Assembly (NCBI GenBank): GCA_028285415.1
Contig: JANQPF010000027.1
Coordinates: 1-64,000, forward strand
Source of the DNA: Pseudomonadales bacterium
GTDB lineage: Bacteria > Pseudomonadota > Gammaproteobacteria > Pseudomonadales > Azotimanducaceae
Direction: 5' to 3'
Length of the DNA stretch: 64,000 bases
Within the stretch, counting starts at the first letter, position 1; every line of letters begins with the position of its first letter. The notes under the pieces were generated by a model. It searched no databases and had not been told where the DNA came from. It saw only the letters and a list, made by a program, of their open reading frames with translations. The position numbers were made by a program, and so were the translations under genes. Positions 9,801-16,817 of the stretch are shown here, in pieces.

Positions 9801-10092
9801 CAAACTGTGATGTTTCACAGTTTGATGTGGTGTTGTCCGAAAGACTAATAGTACGGAGACCGAGACTCATCGTCTTGCGGAGCCCGTATCGATAGAGCAA
9901 TACAAAAACGCTTGCAAGCATTCGGGAGCGGAGTTCTGAGTCAAGTCCCCCGCGTACATCGTATGTTGCTTCGGCGAGTGCGGTGTTGGAGCTCGCAACG
10001 CCGCCGAAGTGTGTCAAGCCGGCGGAATCTAAGAGTGAACTGGTAGGCCGCGCTTCGCGATCTGGCTGCCTCGTTTCTGAAACCGTATCCAT
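6838..10092 (-). CDS. NRPS-like A-T-TE protein with a condensation-domain remnant
   Basis: A 1084-residue protein that should activate an acid as an adenylate, load it on a carrier arm and release it with a thioesterase. Residues about 1-235 resemble only the C-terminal half of a condensation domain and have no HHxxxDG motif. The adenylation domain (about 245-735) has YTSGSTGRPKG at 391-401, YGCSE near 534, RTGD at 618-621 and the catalytic Lys in NGKIDRN (K726). In the A4 motif FSITMFE (436-442), Ser437 replaces the Asp that binds the amino group of alpha-amino acids, so a keto, hydroxy or aryl acid is more likely. The carrier serine is S782 (LGGTSL). The thioesterase has GESFG (S916), D943 and H1062. 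Bacterial and fungal A-T-TE enzymes such as ralfuranone or atromentin synthetases dimerise aryl-pyruvates, an analogy only. No phosphopantetheinyl transferase is seen. Confidence 0.88.
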   Translation of the reverse strand: MDTVSETRQPDREARPTSSLLDSAGLTHFGGVASSNTALAEATYDVRGGLDSELRSRMLASVFVLLYRYGLRKTMSLGLRTISLSDNTTSNCETSQFVSGKLPIQELISRCSKAINDATNPISDKPVDMQVLIVQPEFAVPTDRLRNIITDRLFARHNDSQTHPLQPILCIDGDTVSVMAAYDPALADAAKVQQFVDHLSAVLNHVTSSPDKDVAGVAMLSPTEINQQLQNWQGQRKSYPTEPVFREVERLSESQPEASAVESDFNTLTYRQVNARSNKISHMLHGLGVVKGDRVCVCLRMSTDVIASMLGIFKLGAVYVPVDADHPAQRIATVVEDCGAICVIAESKTLEVLAQTSRQIVNLSEPHWLLDKPEVGLEVPVEPEDAAYVIYTSGSTGRPKGVLMNHANLINNVWSSIDQTEFSRSDKMPVLARHTFSITMFETLSPLVAGGTLRIVQPEDILETRKLLAHLSESSIVHIGPSLLKRVMDYLEESTESVDLGQIKCLFTGGDVIPASMASAVLSYFPNAKLFTNYGCSESSATACNYVVPRDVTLSKTVVGRPISNTYARIYDEDSNLLPNGVIGEVYLGGAGISPGYLNLPDQTAEKFVRIDGIPFFRTGDLGRWNPEGQLEIIGRQDFQVKVRGIRVEVLEVEQTLREAPHVDNAIVMPAKTPTGDDGLYAYIIGDIGADEIGNIRKFVEDRLPDYMRPNGYIALDALPLNPNGKIDRNALPAPDASNVIRGLGEQPITATQKLLARIWAEILSLPEITLDEDFQDLGGTSLLAAKAIDRTNQAFDVELSIRAFIEAPTLRQMAQFIDDGPSESLVSDAVCLKRGTNPPILCLYGVMLYRDLALALDDNQPLYSIFLQEEVDLIQSGDNAAILEKLSSIEFITAQYVAAIRATQPEGPYYLAGESFGGIIALEVARILTAASESVPLVALMDTWCPGFERNSGLTSRLHTHLHAFLNDPTGYPRKTLSSVTRRLRSHFLPNQHAGDKAPNVMEAREIARAKALSGYRATPYHGHVVLYRASEREPLEPEDRCLGWSKILHDLDVVDVPGDHLGILEPPNVSLLAEHLGGCVKS

Positions 10093-10449
10093 GTGTTTGA
10101 AGAATTATCAAGTAAACATACATTATATGGTCAGATAGTGTATGCACAATCAGCAAATTGTGATGGGAAGTTCATCGCAAACATGCCCAGCTCCGTCATC
10201 TTCTGCCAATCCAAGTGTTTGCCAGGTGATATGAGCTTGGGATCAACACCGTTGCTAGCGAGGGATGGTTGCGTTTTTGTCGGCTGCTTATCTTGCAGAT
10301 CCTTCACTAAATATTCATAAAATACAAATAGATAAATCTCTATTTTTAAGTGATTTATCGAGATGCGGATCTGCAAGTGCCGCGTCTCCAAGCCCTGGAA
10401 TGCCACCCATGTCACGGTGAGTTTTTCTCGCCCTCGCTACAGTAGTCGC
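10093..10449. other. Gene-poor spacer at right edge of accessory block
   Basis: 357 bp of AT-rich sequence between the NRPS-like gene and the next + strand gene. It must contain the promoter of the NRPS-like gene. A 94-codon open frame on the minus strand (10131-10415) has no recognisable domain and no good ribosome site, and I do not call it a gene. Base composition returns to the genome norm around 10.4 kb, which I take as the right boundary of the block. I found no copy of the tRNA-Leu 3' end here. Confidence 0.4.
10117..10144. promoter_or_regulatory. Possible operator upstream of the NRPS-like gene
   Basis: A 6-bp inverted repeat CATACA (10117-10122) / TGTATG (10139-10144) with a 16-bp AT-rich gap, starting 24 bp upstream of the start codon at 10092. 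Position and symmetry would suit a repressor or activator site. The half-sites are short, so chance is possible. Confidence 0.25.
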
Positions 10450-10806
10450 ATGATAGAAGTACTCCTGATTACGACCCTTGCGCTGGGCCTGAGCGAGAGC
10501 ATCGAAAGTCGTCTGCCGGAAGACCCGGGGATGATCTACACGGTGGGATTTAAATATGACGGCGTCAAAGTTGGTCTCGACTGGAAAAATCGACAGATTG
10601 TTCCGTCTCGGGCCTGCCGCAAAGCGAGCGCCGTAGATAAGCCGCGCTGTCAGCAGGCGGCCATCGAATGGCTGAAGGCTGAGTGTGCTTACTATGGTGA
10701 TATGCCCAGGCGCACAGCCAAGCAGTCCCATATGCAGGCTGCAGTCTGTCAGGGTGCCAAAGATCTGGCAGAGTTCGTGCGCGCCCGTCAGGTCGCCGAA
10801 CGCTGA
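10450..10806 (+). CDS. Small exported protein of unknown function
   Basis: A 118-residue product if started at ATG 10450 (MIEVLLITTLALGLSESIESR). The open frame runs further upstream to 10363, but those residues look non-coding. The hydrophobic start could be a signal peptide. The rest is polar with four cysteines (ACRK, RCQQ, ECAY, VCQG), which might form disulphides. I do not recognise a family. A strong terminator follows 17 bp after the stop, which supports it as a transcribed gene. It lies just outside the AT-rich block and its codon use looks like the core genome. Confidence 0.6.
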   Translation: MIEVLLITTLALGLSESIESRLPEDPGMIYTVGFKYDGVKVGLDWKNRQIVPSRACRKASAVDKPRCQQAAIEWLKAECAYYGDMPRRTAKQSHMQAAVCQGAKDLAEFVRARQVAER

Positions 10807-10822
10807 TGACACTCCGTGACTG

Positions 10823-10852
10823 AAAACGCCGCGACCATCGTCGCGGCGTTTT
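10823..10852. terminator. Bidirectional intrinsic terminator
   Basis: A 12-bp perfect stem aaaacgccgcga (10823-10834) / tcgcggcgtttt (10841-10852) with a 6-base loop, A-run on one side and T-run on the other. It ends the transcript of the small gene at 10450-10806. Confidence 0.85.
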
Positions 10853-10936
10853 CGTTATGGGGCATCAGAAGTGTCGAACAGGCTGGCCAAAACGGCTCAG
10901 TTCGGTAAAATGCGCCGCTCTTTGCGAAGCGCAAAC

Positions 10937-11010
10937 GGCTGGGTGGCAGAGTGGTTATGCAGCGGACTGCAACTCCGTGTACGCCGGTTCGATTCCGACC
11001 CCAGCCTCCA
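10937..11010 (+). tRNA. tRNA-Cys (anticodon GCA)
   Basis: A 74-nt tRNA with encoded CCA. The acceptor stem is ggctggg/cccagcc, the discriminator base is T as usual for tRNA-Cys, and the anticodon arm is gcgga/tccgt with GCA at 10969-10971. Its last 24 bases recur 100 bp downstream. Confidence 0.95.
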
Positions 11011-11110
11011 TATTTATCAGATGGTCCCCGCCACCCGGCATTGCCATCCCGGCGTACACCATGTGTCCGCCGCCGGGGGCCGGCCCGTTCGATTCCGACC
11101 CCAGCCTCCA
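10987..11110 (+). repeat. 24-bp direct repeat of the tRNA-Cys 3' end
   Basis: Bases 10987-11010 (T-arm, acceptor strand and CCA of tRNA-Cys) are repeated exactly at 11087-11110, starting with gttcgattcc and ending in agcctcca. The 76 bp between the copies hold no gene. The second copy has no matching 5' half. It is either an attachment-site duplication left by an integrated and lost element or the remnant of a deleted second tRNA. Confidence 0.8.
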
Positions 11111-11157
11111 CTTTCTTGTGTGTTCCAGCGACGCTCTCGCGGTGGTTGCAGCGTTCG

Positions 11158-11430
11158 CTACTCCCGGTAAGCGGTCAGCTGATAGCCCCGACTGGTCATG
11201 CACTGCTTGTACGCAGTAAATAGAGGCGAGCCTGCATCCAGCGCTCGGGTTGATGCTTCGATGCCGGCCTCTGCCTGGCACACGGCGTGATCGTTGTGAT
11301 ACTGGACTGAGTCGGCGGCGTGATTGCCGGCCCAGCGATGGGTTGGCGCCTGTGTCTCAACGGCTGAGCAGCCGATGCATAGCACCGCTGCCGCGCCCAA
11401 AGCCGTCAACTTTGCTACCGGGTTCTGCAT
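11158..11430 (-). CDS. Small putative lipoprotein
   Basis: A 90-residue product with a clear lipoprotein signal: a hydrophobic stretch ending in the lipobox LCIGC around residues 17-21, so it should be lipidated on that cysteine and anchored in a membrane. The mature part is polar and holds two more cysteines (AVCQAEAG and KQCMTSRGYQL). CMTSRGY recalls the C-terminal motif of small bacterial lipoproteins of unknown function. It lies downstream of pgsA on the same strand with a 94-bp gap. No specific function can be assigned. Confidence 0.7.
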   Translation of the reverse strand: MQNPVAKLTALGAAAVLCIGCSAVETQAPTHRWAGNHAADSVQYHNDHAVCQAEAGIEASTRALDAGSPLFTAYKQCMTSRGYQLTAYRE

Positions 11431-11524
11431 ATAACCTACTCCTGCTTCCGAGCATTGCTGCTTTGAGTCGTTTTATAACAGATCCGGATCATAGAATTGT
11501 TACAGTTTGATGACACTCGTGGCG

Positions 11525-12106
11525 TTATTTTCCGCCCGCGTGACGTTTGTTCTGTAGGCCTGCCTTCAGCGCAGGCCAGGCCGCCCGCAGGTACACCGTC
11601 ATCGACCAGAGCGTCATGAAGGCCGCGACGTACAGCAGCACGTAGCCGGAAATGACCCAGATAGAGTCGAGATCGGGTTTATGCGCCAGGAGGACAACAA
11701 TGGCAATCATCTGCAGCGTGGTTTTGACCTTGCCGAGCATGCCGACGATGACCCGCCCGGAGCTGTTCATCTCGGCCATCCACTCCCTGAGCGCGCTGAT
11801 GACAATTTCCCGCCCGACGATGATGAGCCCGGGCAGCGTCAGCCACACGTTTGCATGGTGCGCCATGAGGAGCACAAGCGCGCTCACGACGATGAGTTTG
11901 TCCGCCACGGGGTCGAGAAAGGCGCCAAACGGCGTCGTTTGATTGAGCTTGCGGGCGAGATAACCGTCGAGCCAGTCGGTGAACGCCGCCAGGCCGAACA
12001 TGGCGGCCGTCAGAATGTAGGTCCACTGACCGGGTACGAGATATAGCATCACAAACACCGGAATCAGGAGAATACGTGCCAGGGTGATGATGTTGGGTAA
12101 ATTCAT
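11525..12106 (-). CDS. pgsA: Phosphatidylglycerophosphate synthase PgsA
   Basis: CDP-diacylglycerol-glycerol-3-phosphate 3-phosphatidyltransferase, the committed step to phosphatidylglycerol and cardiolipin in the inner membrane. The 193-residue length is normal. The CDP-alcohol phosphotransferase motif DG-x2-AR-x8-G-x3-D-x3-D is complete (DGYLAR, then FGAFLDPVADK). Several transmembrane helices surround it, starting at LARILLIPVFVMLYLV. It follows uvrC by 17 bp, the usual gacA-uvrC-pgsA order of Gammaproteobacteria. Confidence 0.96.
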   Translation of the reverse strand: MNLPNIITLARILLIPVFVMLYLVPGQWTYILTAAMFGLAAFTDWLDGYLARKLNQTTPFGAFLDPVADKLIVVSALVLLMAHHANVWLTLPGLIIVGREIVISALREWMAEMNSSGRVIVGMLGKVKTTLQMIAIVVLLAHKPDLDSIWVISGYVLLYVAAFMTLWSMTVYLRAAWPALKAGLQNKRHAGGK

Positions 12107-12123
12107 GTGGGGCTCGTGGCAGG

Positions 12124-13944
12124 CTACTGATGCAGCGCGCCGTAGACGGTTTCCGCCATTTTGCGACTGATACCTGGAACTTTAGCAAGCTCTTCGACAC
12201 TCGCACCCTTCACGCCCGGCAGACCGCCGAAGTGGGTCAACAGCTGCTTACGCCGTTTCGGCCCGACCCCTTCTATGCCCTCGAGCTCCGATTGCTGGCG
12301 TGCTTTCTGGCGGCGCTGGCGATGGCCTGTGATGGCAAAGCGATGCGCTTCGTCTCGGATGTGCTGCAGCAGATGGCCGGCGTCACCGGCACCGTCCACG
12401 GCAATTTCGCTGCCGTTCAGAAAATAGCGTTCGAGCCCTACCCGCCGGTCCGGCCCCTTGGCGATGCCGAGAATCTGTACGTCGTCGACCTGCAGCTCGT
12501 CGAGCACGGCGTGGGCGCGACCCACCTGGCCGGGCCCGCCGTCGATGACGAGCACGTCGGGAAGCCGCCCCTCGCCCTGTTTCAGACGGGTGTAACGCCG
12601 CCGCAGCGCCTGTTCCATGGCGGCGTAATCGTCTCCTGCAGTGATGTCTTCGATGTTGAATCGCCGGTAGTCGGATTTGAGCGGACCGTTGCTGTCGAAG
12701 ACCACGCAGGAGGCGACCGTTGCCTCACCCATCGTGTGGCTGATGTCGAAACACTCGAGTCGTTCCGGCATCGTTTCCATGCTGAGCGCATCCTGCAACG
12801 CCACAAAGCGCGCGAACATGTTGCGCCGGTCGGCAATGAAGCTCTTGAGGCTGAGGCTCGCGTTCTCGTGCGCCAGCGCCAGCCAGCGGGCACGCTGGCC
12901 GCGCACGTCGCGCACAATCTCGACCTTACGGCTGCCCATGGTGGTCAGCGCCTCGCGCAGAACGTCGCGATCGTCGCCGATGTGTGACACCACAACAGTT
13001 TTCGGCAGATCACGGTTTTTCGATGCGAGATAATACTGAGACAGAAACGCGTCCATCACGTCTTCAACGTCGAGCTCGAGCTCGTTTTTCGGATAGAAGG
13101 TGCGCTGGCCCAGCATGCGCCCTTTGCGCACGAAGAGCGCCTGCACACAATTCACGCCGCTCTCCCGTGCGAGCGCAAAGATGTCGACGTCACCGCCCTC
13201 CCCGTGCACGTACTGATTTTCCTGCACTTTGCGCAAGTGCTGAATCTGGTCGCGCAACCGCGCCGCCTTCTCGTACTCGAGATCAGCCGCGGCCTGGTCC
13301 ATTTTGCGCTTGAAGCTGTCGAGCACCTGCTGACTCTTCCCTTCCAGAAAGAGGACGGCCAGCTCCACGTCTTCACGGTAGTCGTCGGGGTCGATCAAAC
13401 CCACGCAGGGACCGCTGCAGCGTTGAATCTGATACTGCAGGCAGGGACGCGAACGGTTTTTGAAATAGCTGTCGTCACAGTGCCGCAGCTGAAAGAGCTT
13501 CTGCAGAATGTTGATGCTGTCGCGCACGGCGTAGGCTGAGGGAAACGGTCCGAAGTAGCGGCCGTTTCTGCGCTTGGCACCACGGTGAAAGGTCAAACGG
13601 GGATAGTCGCCGTGGTCCGTCAGATAGATATAGGGATAAGACTTATCGTCGCGCAGCACGATGTTGTAGGGCGGACGTTCAGCCTTGATGAGGCTCTGCT
13701 CGAGGAGCAGGGCCTCGGTTTCGCTCTGGGTGACGGTGATTTCGATCCGGGCAATTTTGGCCACCATGGCCATCGTCTTTGCCTGCAGCCCCGACGCCCG
13801 AAAATAGCTGGTGACTCGATTTTTGAGGTTTCGCGCTTTACCGACGTAGAGGATCTTGTCGTCCGCGTCGACCATGCGGTAGACGCCGGGCTTCCTGGTC
13901 AGAGTTTTGAGAAACGCCTCGGCGTCGAAAGCGGGTGTGGACAT
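12124..13944 (-). CDS. uvrC: Excinuclease ABC subunit C (UvrC)
   Basis: UvrC makes the two incisions on either side of a DNA lesion in nucleotide excision repair after UvrA/UvrB recognition. The 606-residue length is standard. It has an N-terminal GIY-YIG nuclease domain (KPGVYRMVDADDKILYVGKA), a UvrB-interacting UVR motif (DLEYEKAARLRDQIQHLR), an RNase H-like C-terminal nuclease domain (ECFDISHTMGEATVAS, VLVIDGGPGQ) and tandem helix-hairpin-helix motifs at the end (LEGIEGVGPKRRKQLL). It is co-transcribed with gacA, an inserted uracil-DNA glycosylase gene and pgsA. Confidence 0.97.
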   Translation of the reverse strand: MSTPAFDAEAFLKTLTRKPGVYRMVDADDKILYVGKARNLKNRVTSYFRASGLQAKTMAMVAKIARIEITVTQSETEALLLEQSLIKAERPPYNIVLRDDKSYPYIYLTDHGDYPRLTFHRGAKRRNGRYFGPFPSAYAVRDSINILQKLFQLRHCDDSYFKNRSRPCLQYQIQRCSGPCVGLIDPDDYREDVELAVLFLEGKSQQVLDSFKRKMDQAAADLEYEKAARLRDQIQHLRKVQENQYVHGEGGDVDIFALARESGVNCVQALFVRKGRMLGQRTFYPKNELELDVEDVMDAFLSQYYLASKNRDLPKTVVVSHIGDDRDVLREALTTMGSRKVEIVRDVRGQRARWLALAHENASLSLKSFIADRRNMFARFVALQDALSMETMPERLECFDISHTMGEATVASCVVFDSNGPLKSDYRRFNIEDITAGDDYAAMEQALRRRYTRLKQGEGRLPDVLVIDGGPGQVGRAHAVLDELQVDDVQILGIAKGPDRRVGLERYFLNGSEIAVDGAGDAGHLLQHIRDEAHRFAITGHRQRRQKARQQSELEGIEGVGPKRRKQLLTHFGGLPGVKGASVEELAKVPGISRKMAETVYGALHQ

Positions 13945-14001
13945 AGCCGCGCACTATAGCCCCGCGCACCGTCAGGGCCAAGCCGAACACCCGGCGTTCG
14001 C

Positions 14002-14652
14002 TCAGCGCTGCAGCTCAGTGCGGACGCGCTCGAAAATGCGCTGCAGCATGTCGGCCGTCAGGCGGCCGGTATTGACGTTCAGCCGGCTCGGATGAAAGCT
14101 CGCGAGTAAGAGCAGGTTGGGCTGCAGATACCGCTCGCTACCGTGGGCAAAGTCGTTGCCCGGGACTTCGAGGGCGCGACACACGGCGCGATGGGCAACG
14201 CCACCCAGCGTCAGCAGCACTCGGGGAGCTGACCGCGGACCGGGGGTAAAGGCGGCAAGCTCCGCCTGCAGGAACGGCGCGCAGTTCCGGGTTTCGACAG
14301 CCTGCGGTGCATTTCCCGGCGGCAGACATTTCACCGCGTTGGTGATGCGCGCACCGTGGAGGCGCGCCCGCTGCGGGTTGGCGTTGCTGGCGAAACCGGT
14401 TGCGTGCATCGCGGTAAACAGGAACTCGCCGCTCGCGTCGCCGACAAATGCTTTCCCGGTCCGTGCAGCACCATGCAGTCCTGGCGCCAGGCCTACAATC
14501 AACAGTCGATGCCGCGCACTGCCCCATGCCCCGACGGGGGCGGCGTGATAATCCGGGTACTGCTCCCGAACCTCCAGATGATGTCGCGCCAGCCGTGGAC
14601 ACCTGCGGCAGCCGGCGAGTCCGGCGAGGGTTTCCTCAGGCGCTCTGCGCAT
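14002..14652 (-). CDS. Uracil-DNA glycosylase, family 5 (UDGb) type
   Basis: This enzyme excises uracil and other deaminated bases from DNA to start base-excision repair. ATG 14652 was chosen because the longer open frame runs far into gacA. From there the product is 216 residues. The first active-site motif GLAPGLHGAARTGKAFVGD matches the family-5 pattern GLAPAxHGxxRTGRxFTGD, and the second motif is ASFHPS. Early CRRCPRL and later Cys residues fit the iron-sulphur cluster of families 4 and 5. Its start overlaps the gacA stop by 17 bp and uvrC follows, so three repair or response genes share one operon. Its presence between gacA and uvrC is not the usual order. Confidence 0.85.
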   Translation of the reverse strand: MRRAPEETLAGLAGCRRCPRLARHHLEVREQYPDYHAAPVGAWGSARHRLLIVGLAPGLHGAARTGKAFVGDASGEFLFTAMHATGFASNANPQRARLHGARITNAVKCLPPGNAPQAVETRNCAPFLQAELAAFTPGPRSAPRVLLTLGGVAHRAVCRALEVPGNDFAHGSERYLQPNLLLLASFHPSRLNVNTGRLTADMLQRIFERVRTELQR

Positions 14653-15349
14653 GGTCCATTGGCGGCGTTGGTGGCATTGGCGCATGCGCGCGCGCCGGCT
14701 GCGGCAGCTGGGGTGACAGCGTGACCATCCCATGTTTGACGGCAAGGAGCACAAGCTCGACGTCGCTGGATATGTTGAGCTTTTCGAAGATCCGATAGCG
14801 GTAGCTGTTGACGGTTTTCGGTGAGAGATGCAGCGATCCGGAAATCTCCCGTACCTTCTGGCAGCCGACCACCATCATCATGATCTGCATTTCCCGGTGT
14901 GAGAGGACGTCGAATGGGCTCTGCGAGCGGTCTTCGTAGGCGTAGCTTGCAAGCTCCTGGGCGACCTCAGCGCAAACGTAGCGTTTGCCGGCGAAAACCC
15001 TGCGGATGGCGGTTTCGAGCTCGTGCATGGCGACACCTTTGCTGAGATAGCCGAGCGCTCCTGCTTTCAGCATCTGTGCCGGAAACGGCGCCTCTGAGTG
15101 TGCCGTGAGCGCAATGATGGCAGTGCGGCCGCCGCCGCGAACAATCCGCTGCGTCGCTTCGAGGCCACCCATACCGGGCATCACAATGTCCATGAGGGCA
15201 ATGTCCGGTTGCAGGTCCCGGCAGAGATGCACTGCCTGCTCGCCGGTCTGGGCTTCTCCGACGACCTGCACGTTTGACATGCCGGTCAACGCTTTGATGA
15301 GGCATTCTCGGACCAGCGCGTGATCGTCGACGACAACTATGCGAATCAT
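14636..15349 (-). CDS. gacA: LuxR-family response regulator GacA/UvrY
   Basis: Response regulator of the Gac/Rsm (BarA/UvrY) system. It normally activates small RNAs that sequester the translational regulator RsmA/CsrA. ATG 15349 (MIRIVVVDDHALVR) was chosen over an upstream in-frame start. It has a receiver domain with Asp54 (ALMDIVMPGM) as the phosphorylation site and a C-terminal LuxR helix-turn-helix (LSHREMQIMMMVVGCQKVREISGSLHLSPKTVNSYRYR region). A Pro/Ala-rich tail of about 25 residues is longer than usual. Position upstream of uvrC supports the orthology. The sensor GacS is not in this window. Confidence 0.93.
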   Translation of the reverse strand: MIRIVVVDDHALVRECLIKALTGMSNVQVVGEAQTGEQAVHLCRDLQPDIALMDIVMPGMGGLEATQRIVRGGGRTAIIALTAHSEAPFPAQMLKAGALGYLSKGVAMHELETAIRRVFAGKRYVCAEVAQELASYAYEDRSQSPFDVLSHREMQIMMMVVGCQKVREISGSLHLSPKTVNSYRYRIFEKLNISSDVELVLLAVKHGMVTLSPQLPQPARAHAPMPPTPPMDHAQSA

Positions 15350-15481
15350 GTTTCTCCCGCTCCCTTGCACCCTGCGTGAGGAGAACATAGATTCGCGACC
15401 GCACCCGGACAACAGCGGTGGGCCGATTTCACCCTGACTTTCAGGATATCTCCATATTGCGATATGGCCGTGATATCACTT

Positions 15482-16666
15482 TCAGCCGGTAAACGCCTGC
15501 AGTCCCGTCAGCGCCCGCCCCAGAATCAATGCATGGATGTCGTGCGTGCCTTCGTAAGTGTTGACGGTTTCCAGGTTCATGACATGCCGGATCACGTGAA
15601 ACTCGTCATGAATGCCGTTGCCGCCGTGCATGTCGCGGGCGACCCGCGCGATGTCCAGCGCCTTGCCGCAGTTGTTGCGCTTCATGAGCGAGATGACTTC
15701 GATCGGGAGATTGCCTTCATCGAAGAGGCGTCCCATGCGCAGACAGCTCTGCAGGCCCAGCGTAATTTCCGTCTGCATGTCGGCCAGCTTCTTCTGCACC
15801 AGCTGCGTCGCCGCAAGCGGCCTGCCGAACTGCTGGCGCTCGAGCGTATAGGTACGCGCGGCGTGCCAGCAGAACTCCGCCGCTCCCATGGCGCCCCAGG
15901 CAATGCCGTAACGTGCGCGGTTCAAGCAGCCAAACGGACCGCCGAGTCCACGCCCCTCGGGCAGCAGGTTCTCGGCGGGCACAAAAACGTTGTCGAGCAC
16001 AATCTCACCGGTGATGGAAGCGCGCAGGCTCATCTTGCCTTCGATCTTGGGCGTGCTGAATCCTTCGAATGCCCGCTCCACGACAAAGCCGCGGATCTCA
16101 CCGTCGAGCTTTGCCCACACGACGGCAAGGTCGGCGATCGGTGAGTTGGTGATCCACATCTTGGCGCCGTTCAGCACGTAGCCGCCGTCCACCGCCTTGG
16201 CGTTGGTGACCATACTGCCTGGATCCGAGCCGTGGTCCGGTTCGGTGAGGCCGAAGCAGCCCACCCATTCACCCGTGGCAAGCCTCGGCAGGTACTTCTC
16301 GCGCTGCGCTTCGTTGCCGTAAGCGTGAATCGGGTGCATCACCAGCGACGACTGCACGCTCATGGCTGATCGGTATCCGGAATCGACCCGCTCGACCTCA
16401 CGAGCCATCAACCCGTAGCAGACATAGTTGACGTTGGAGCAGCCGTATTTTTCCGGCAGCGTTGCCCCCAGCATGCCAAGCGCACCGAACTCGTTCATGA
16501 TCTCCCGATCGAACGTTTCGTGGCGGTTTGCCATCAGCACGCGGGGCATCAGTTTGTCCTGTGCATAGTCGCGCGCGCTGCGCTGCACCATGCGTTCTTC
16601 CTCGGTCAACTGCGTGTCGAGAAAGAGCGGGTCTTCCCAGGAAAACGGCGCTTTGTCGGTGGCCAT
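15482..16666 (-). CDS. gcdH: Glutaryl-CoA dehydrogenase
   Basis: An FAD enzyme that oxidises and decarboxylates glutaryl-CoA to crotonyl-CoA in lysine, tryptophan and glutarate breakdown. It has 394 residues with acyl-CoA dehydrogenase motifs throughout ([15 protein letters not shown] for the FAD/substrate site, [21 protein letters not shown], and the catalytic Glu in [16 protein letters not shown]). [13 protein letters not shown] and [15 protein letters not shown] are typical of GcdH rather than other members. It is divergent from the next acyl-CoA dehydrogenase gene with a 151-bp promoter region between. Confidence 0.93.
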   Translation of the reverse strand: MATDKAPFSWEDPLFLDTQLTEEERMVQRSARDYAQDKLMPRVLMANRHETFDREIMNEFGALGMLGATLPEKYGCSNVNYVCYGLMAREVERVDSGYRSAMSVQSSLVMHPIHAYGNEAQREKYLPRLATGEWVGCFGLTEPDHGSDPGSMVTNAKAVDGGYVLNGAKMWITNSPIADLAVVWAKLDGEIRGFVVERAFEGFSTPKIEGKMSLRASITGEIVLDNVFVPAENLLPEGRGLGGPFGCLNRARYGIAWGAMGAAEFCWHAARTYTLERQQFGRPLAATQLVQKKLADMQTEITLGLQSCLRMGRLFDEGNLPIEVISLMKRNNCGKALDIARVARDMHGGNGIHDEFHVIRHVMNLETVNTYEGTHDIHALILGRALTGLQAFTG

Positions 16667-16817
16667 ATTTTGTTCCTTCCAGCGGATGAAAAAAGCTGCA
16701 GAAGGCTAAAGCAGCGTCGGTCGATCTGCAATTCGAATCGATCCGGCGCCGGGGTCGGCCTGGCGGCAGCTTTTCTCTATACTCCCGCGCCGACACAGGA
16801 AGGAAGCTCAAGCAACC

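Noticed and set aside
10131-10415. 94-codon minus-strand frame upstream of the NRPS-like gene
   Set aside because: No ribosome site, no domain, and it overlaps the expected promoter region of the NRPS-like gene.
11087-11110. A second tRNA-Cys gene
   Set aside because: Only the 3' third is present. The preceding bases cannot form the D-arm and anticodon arm.
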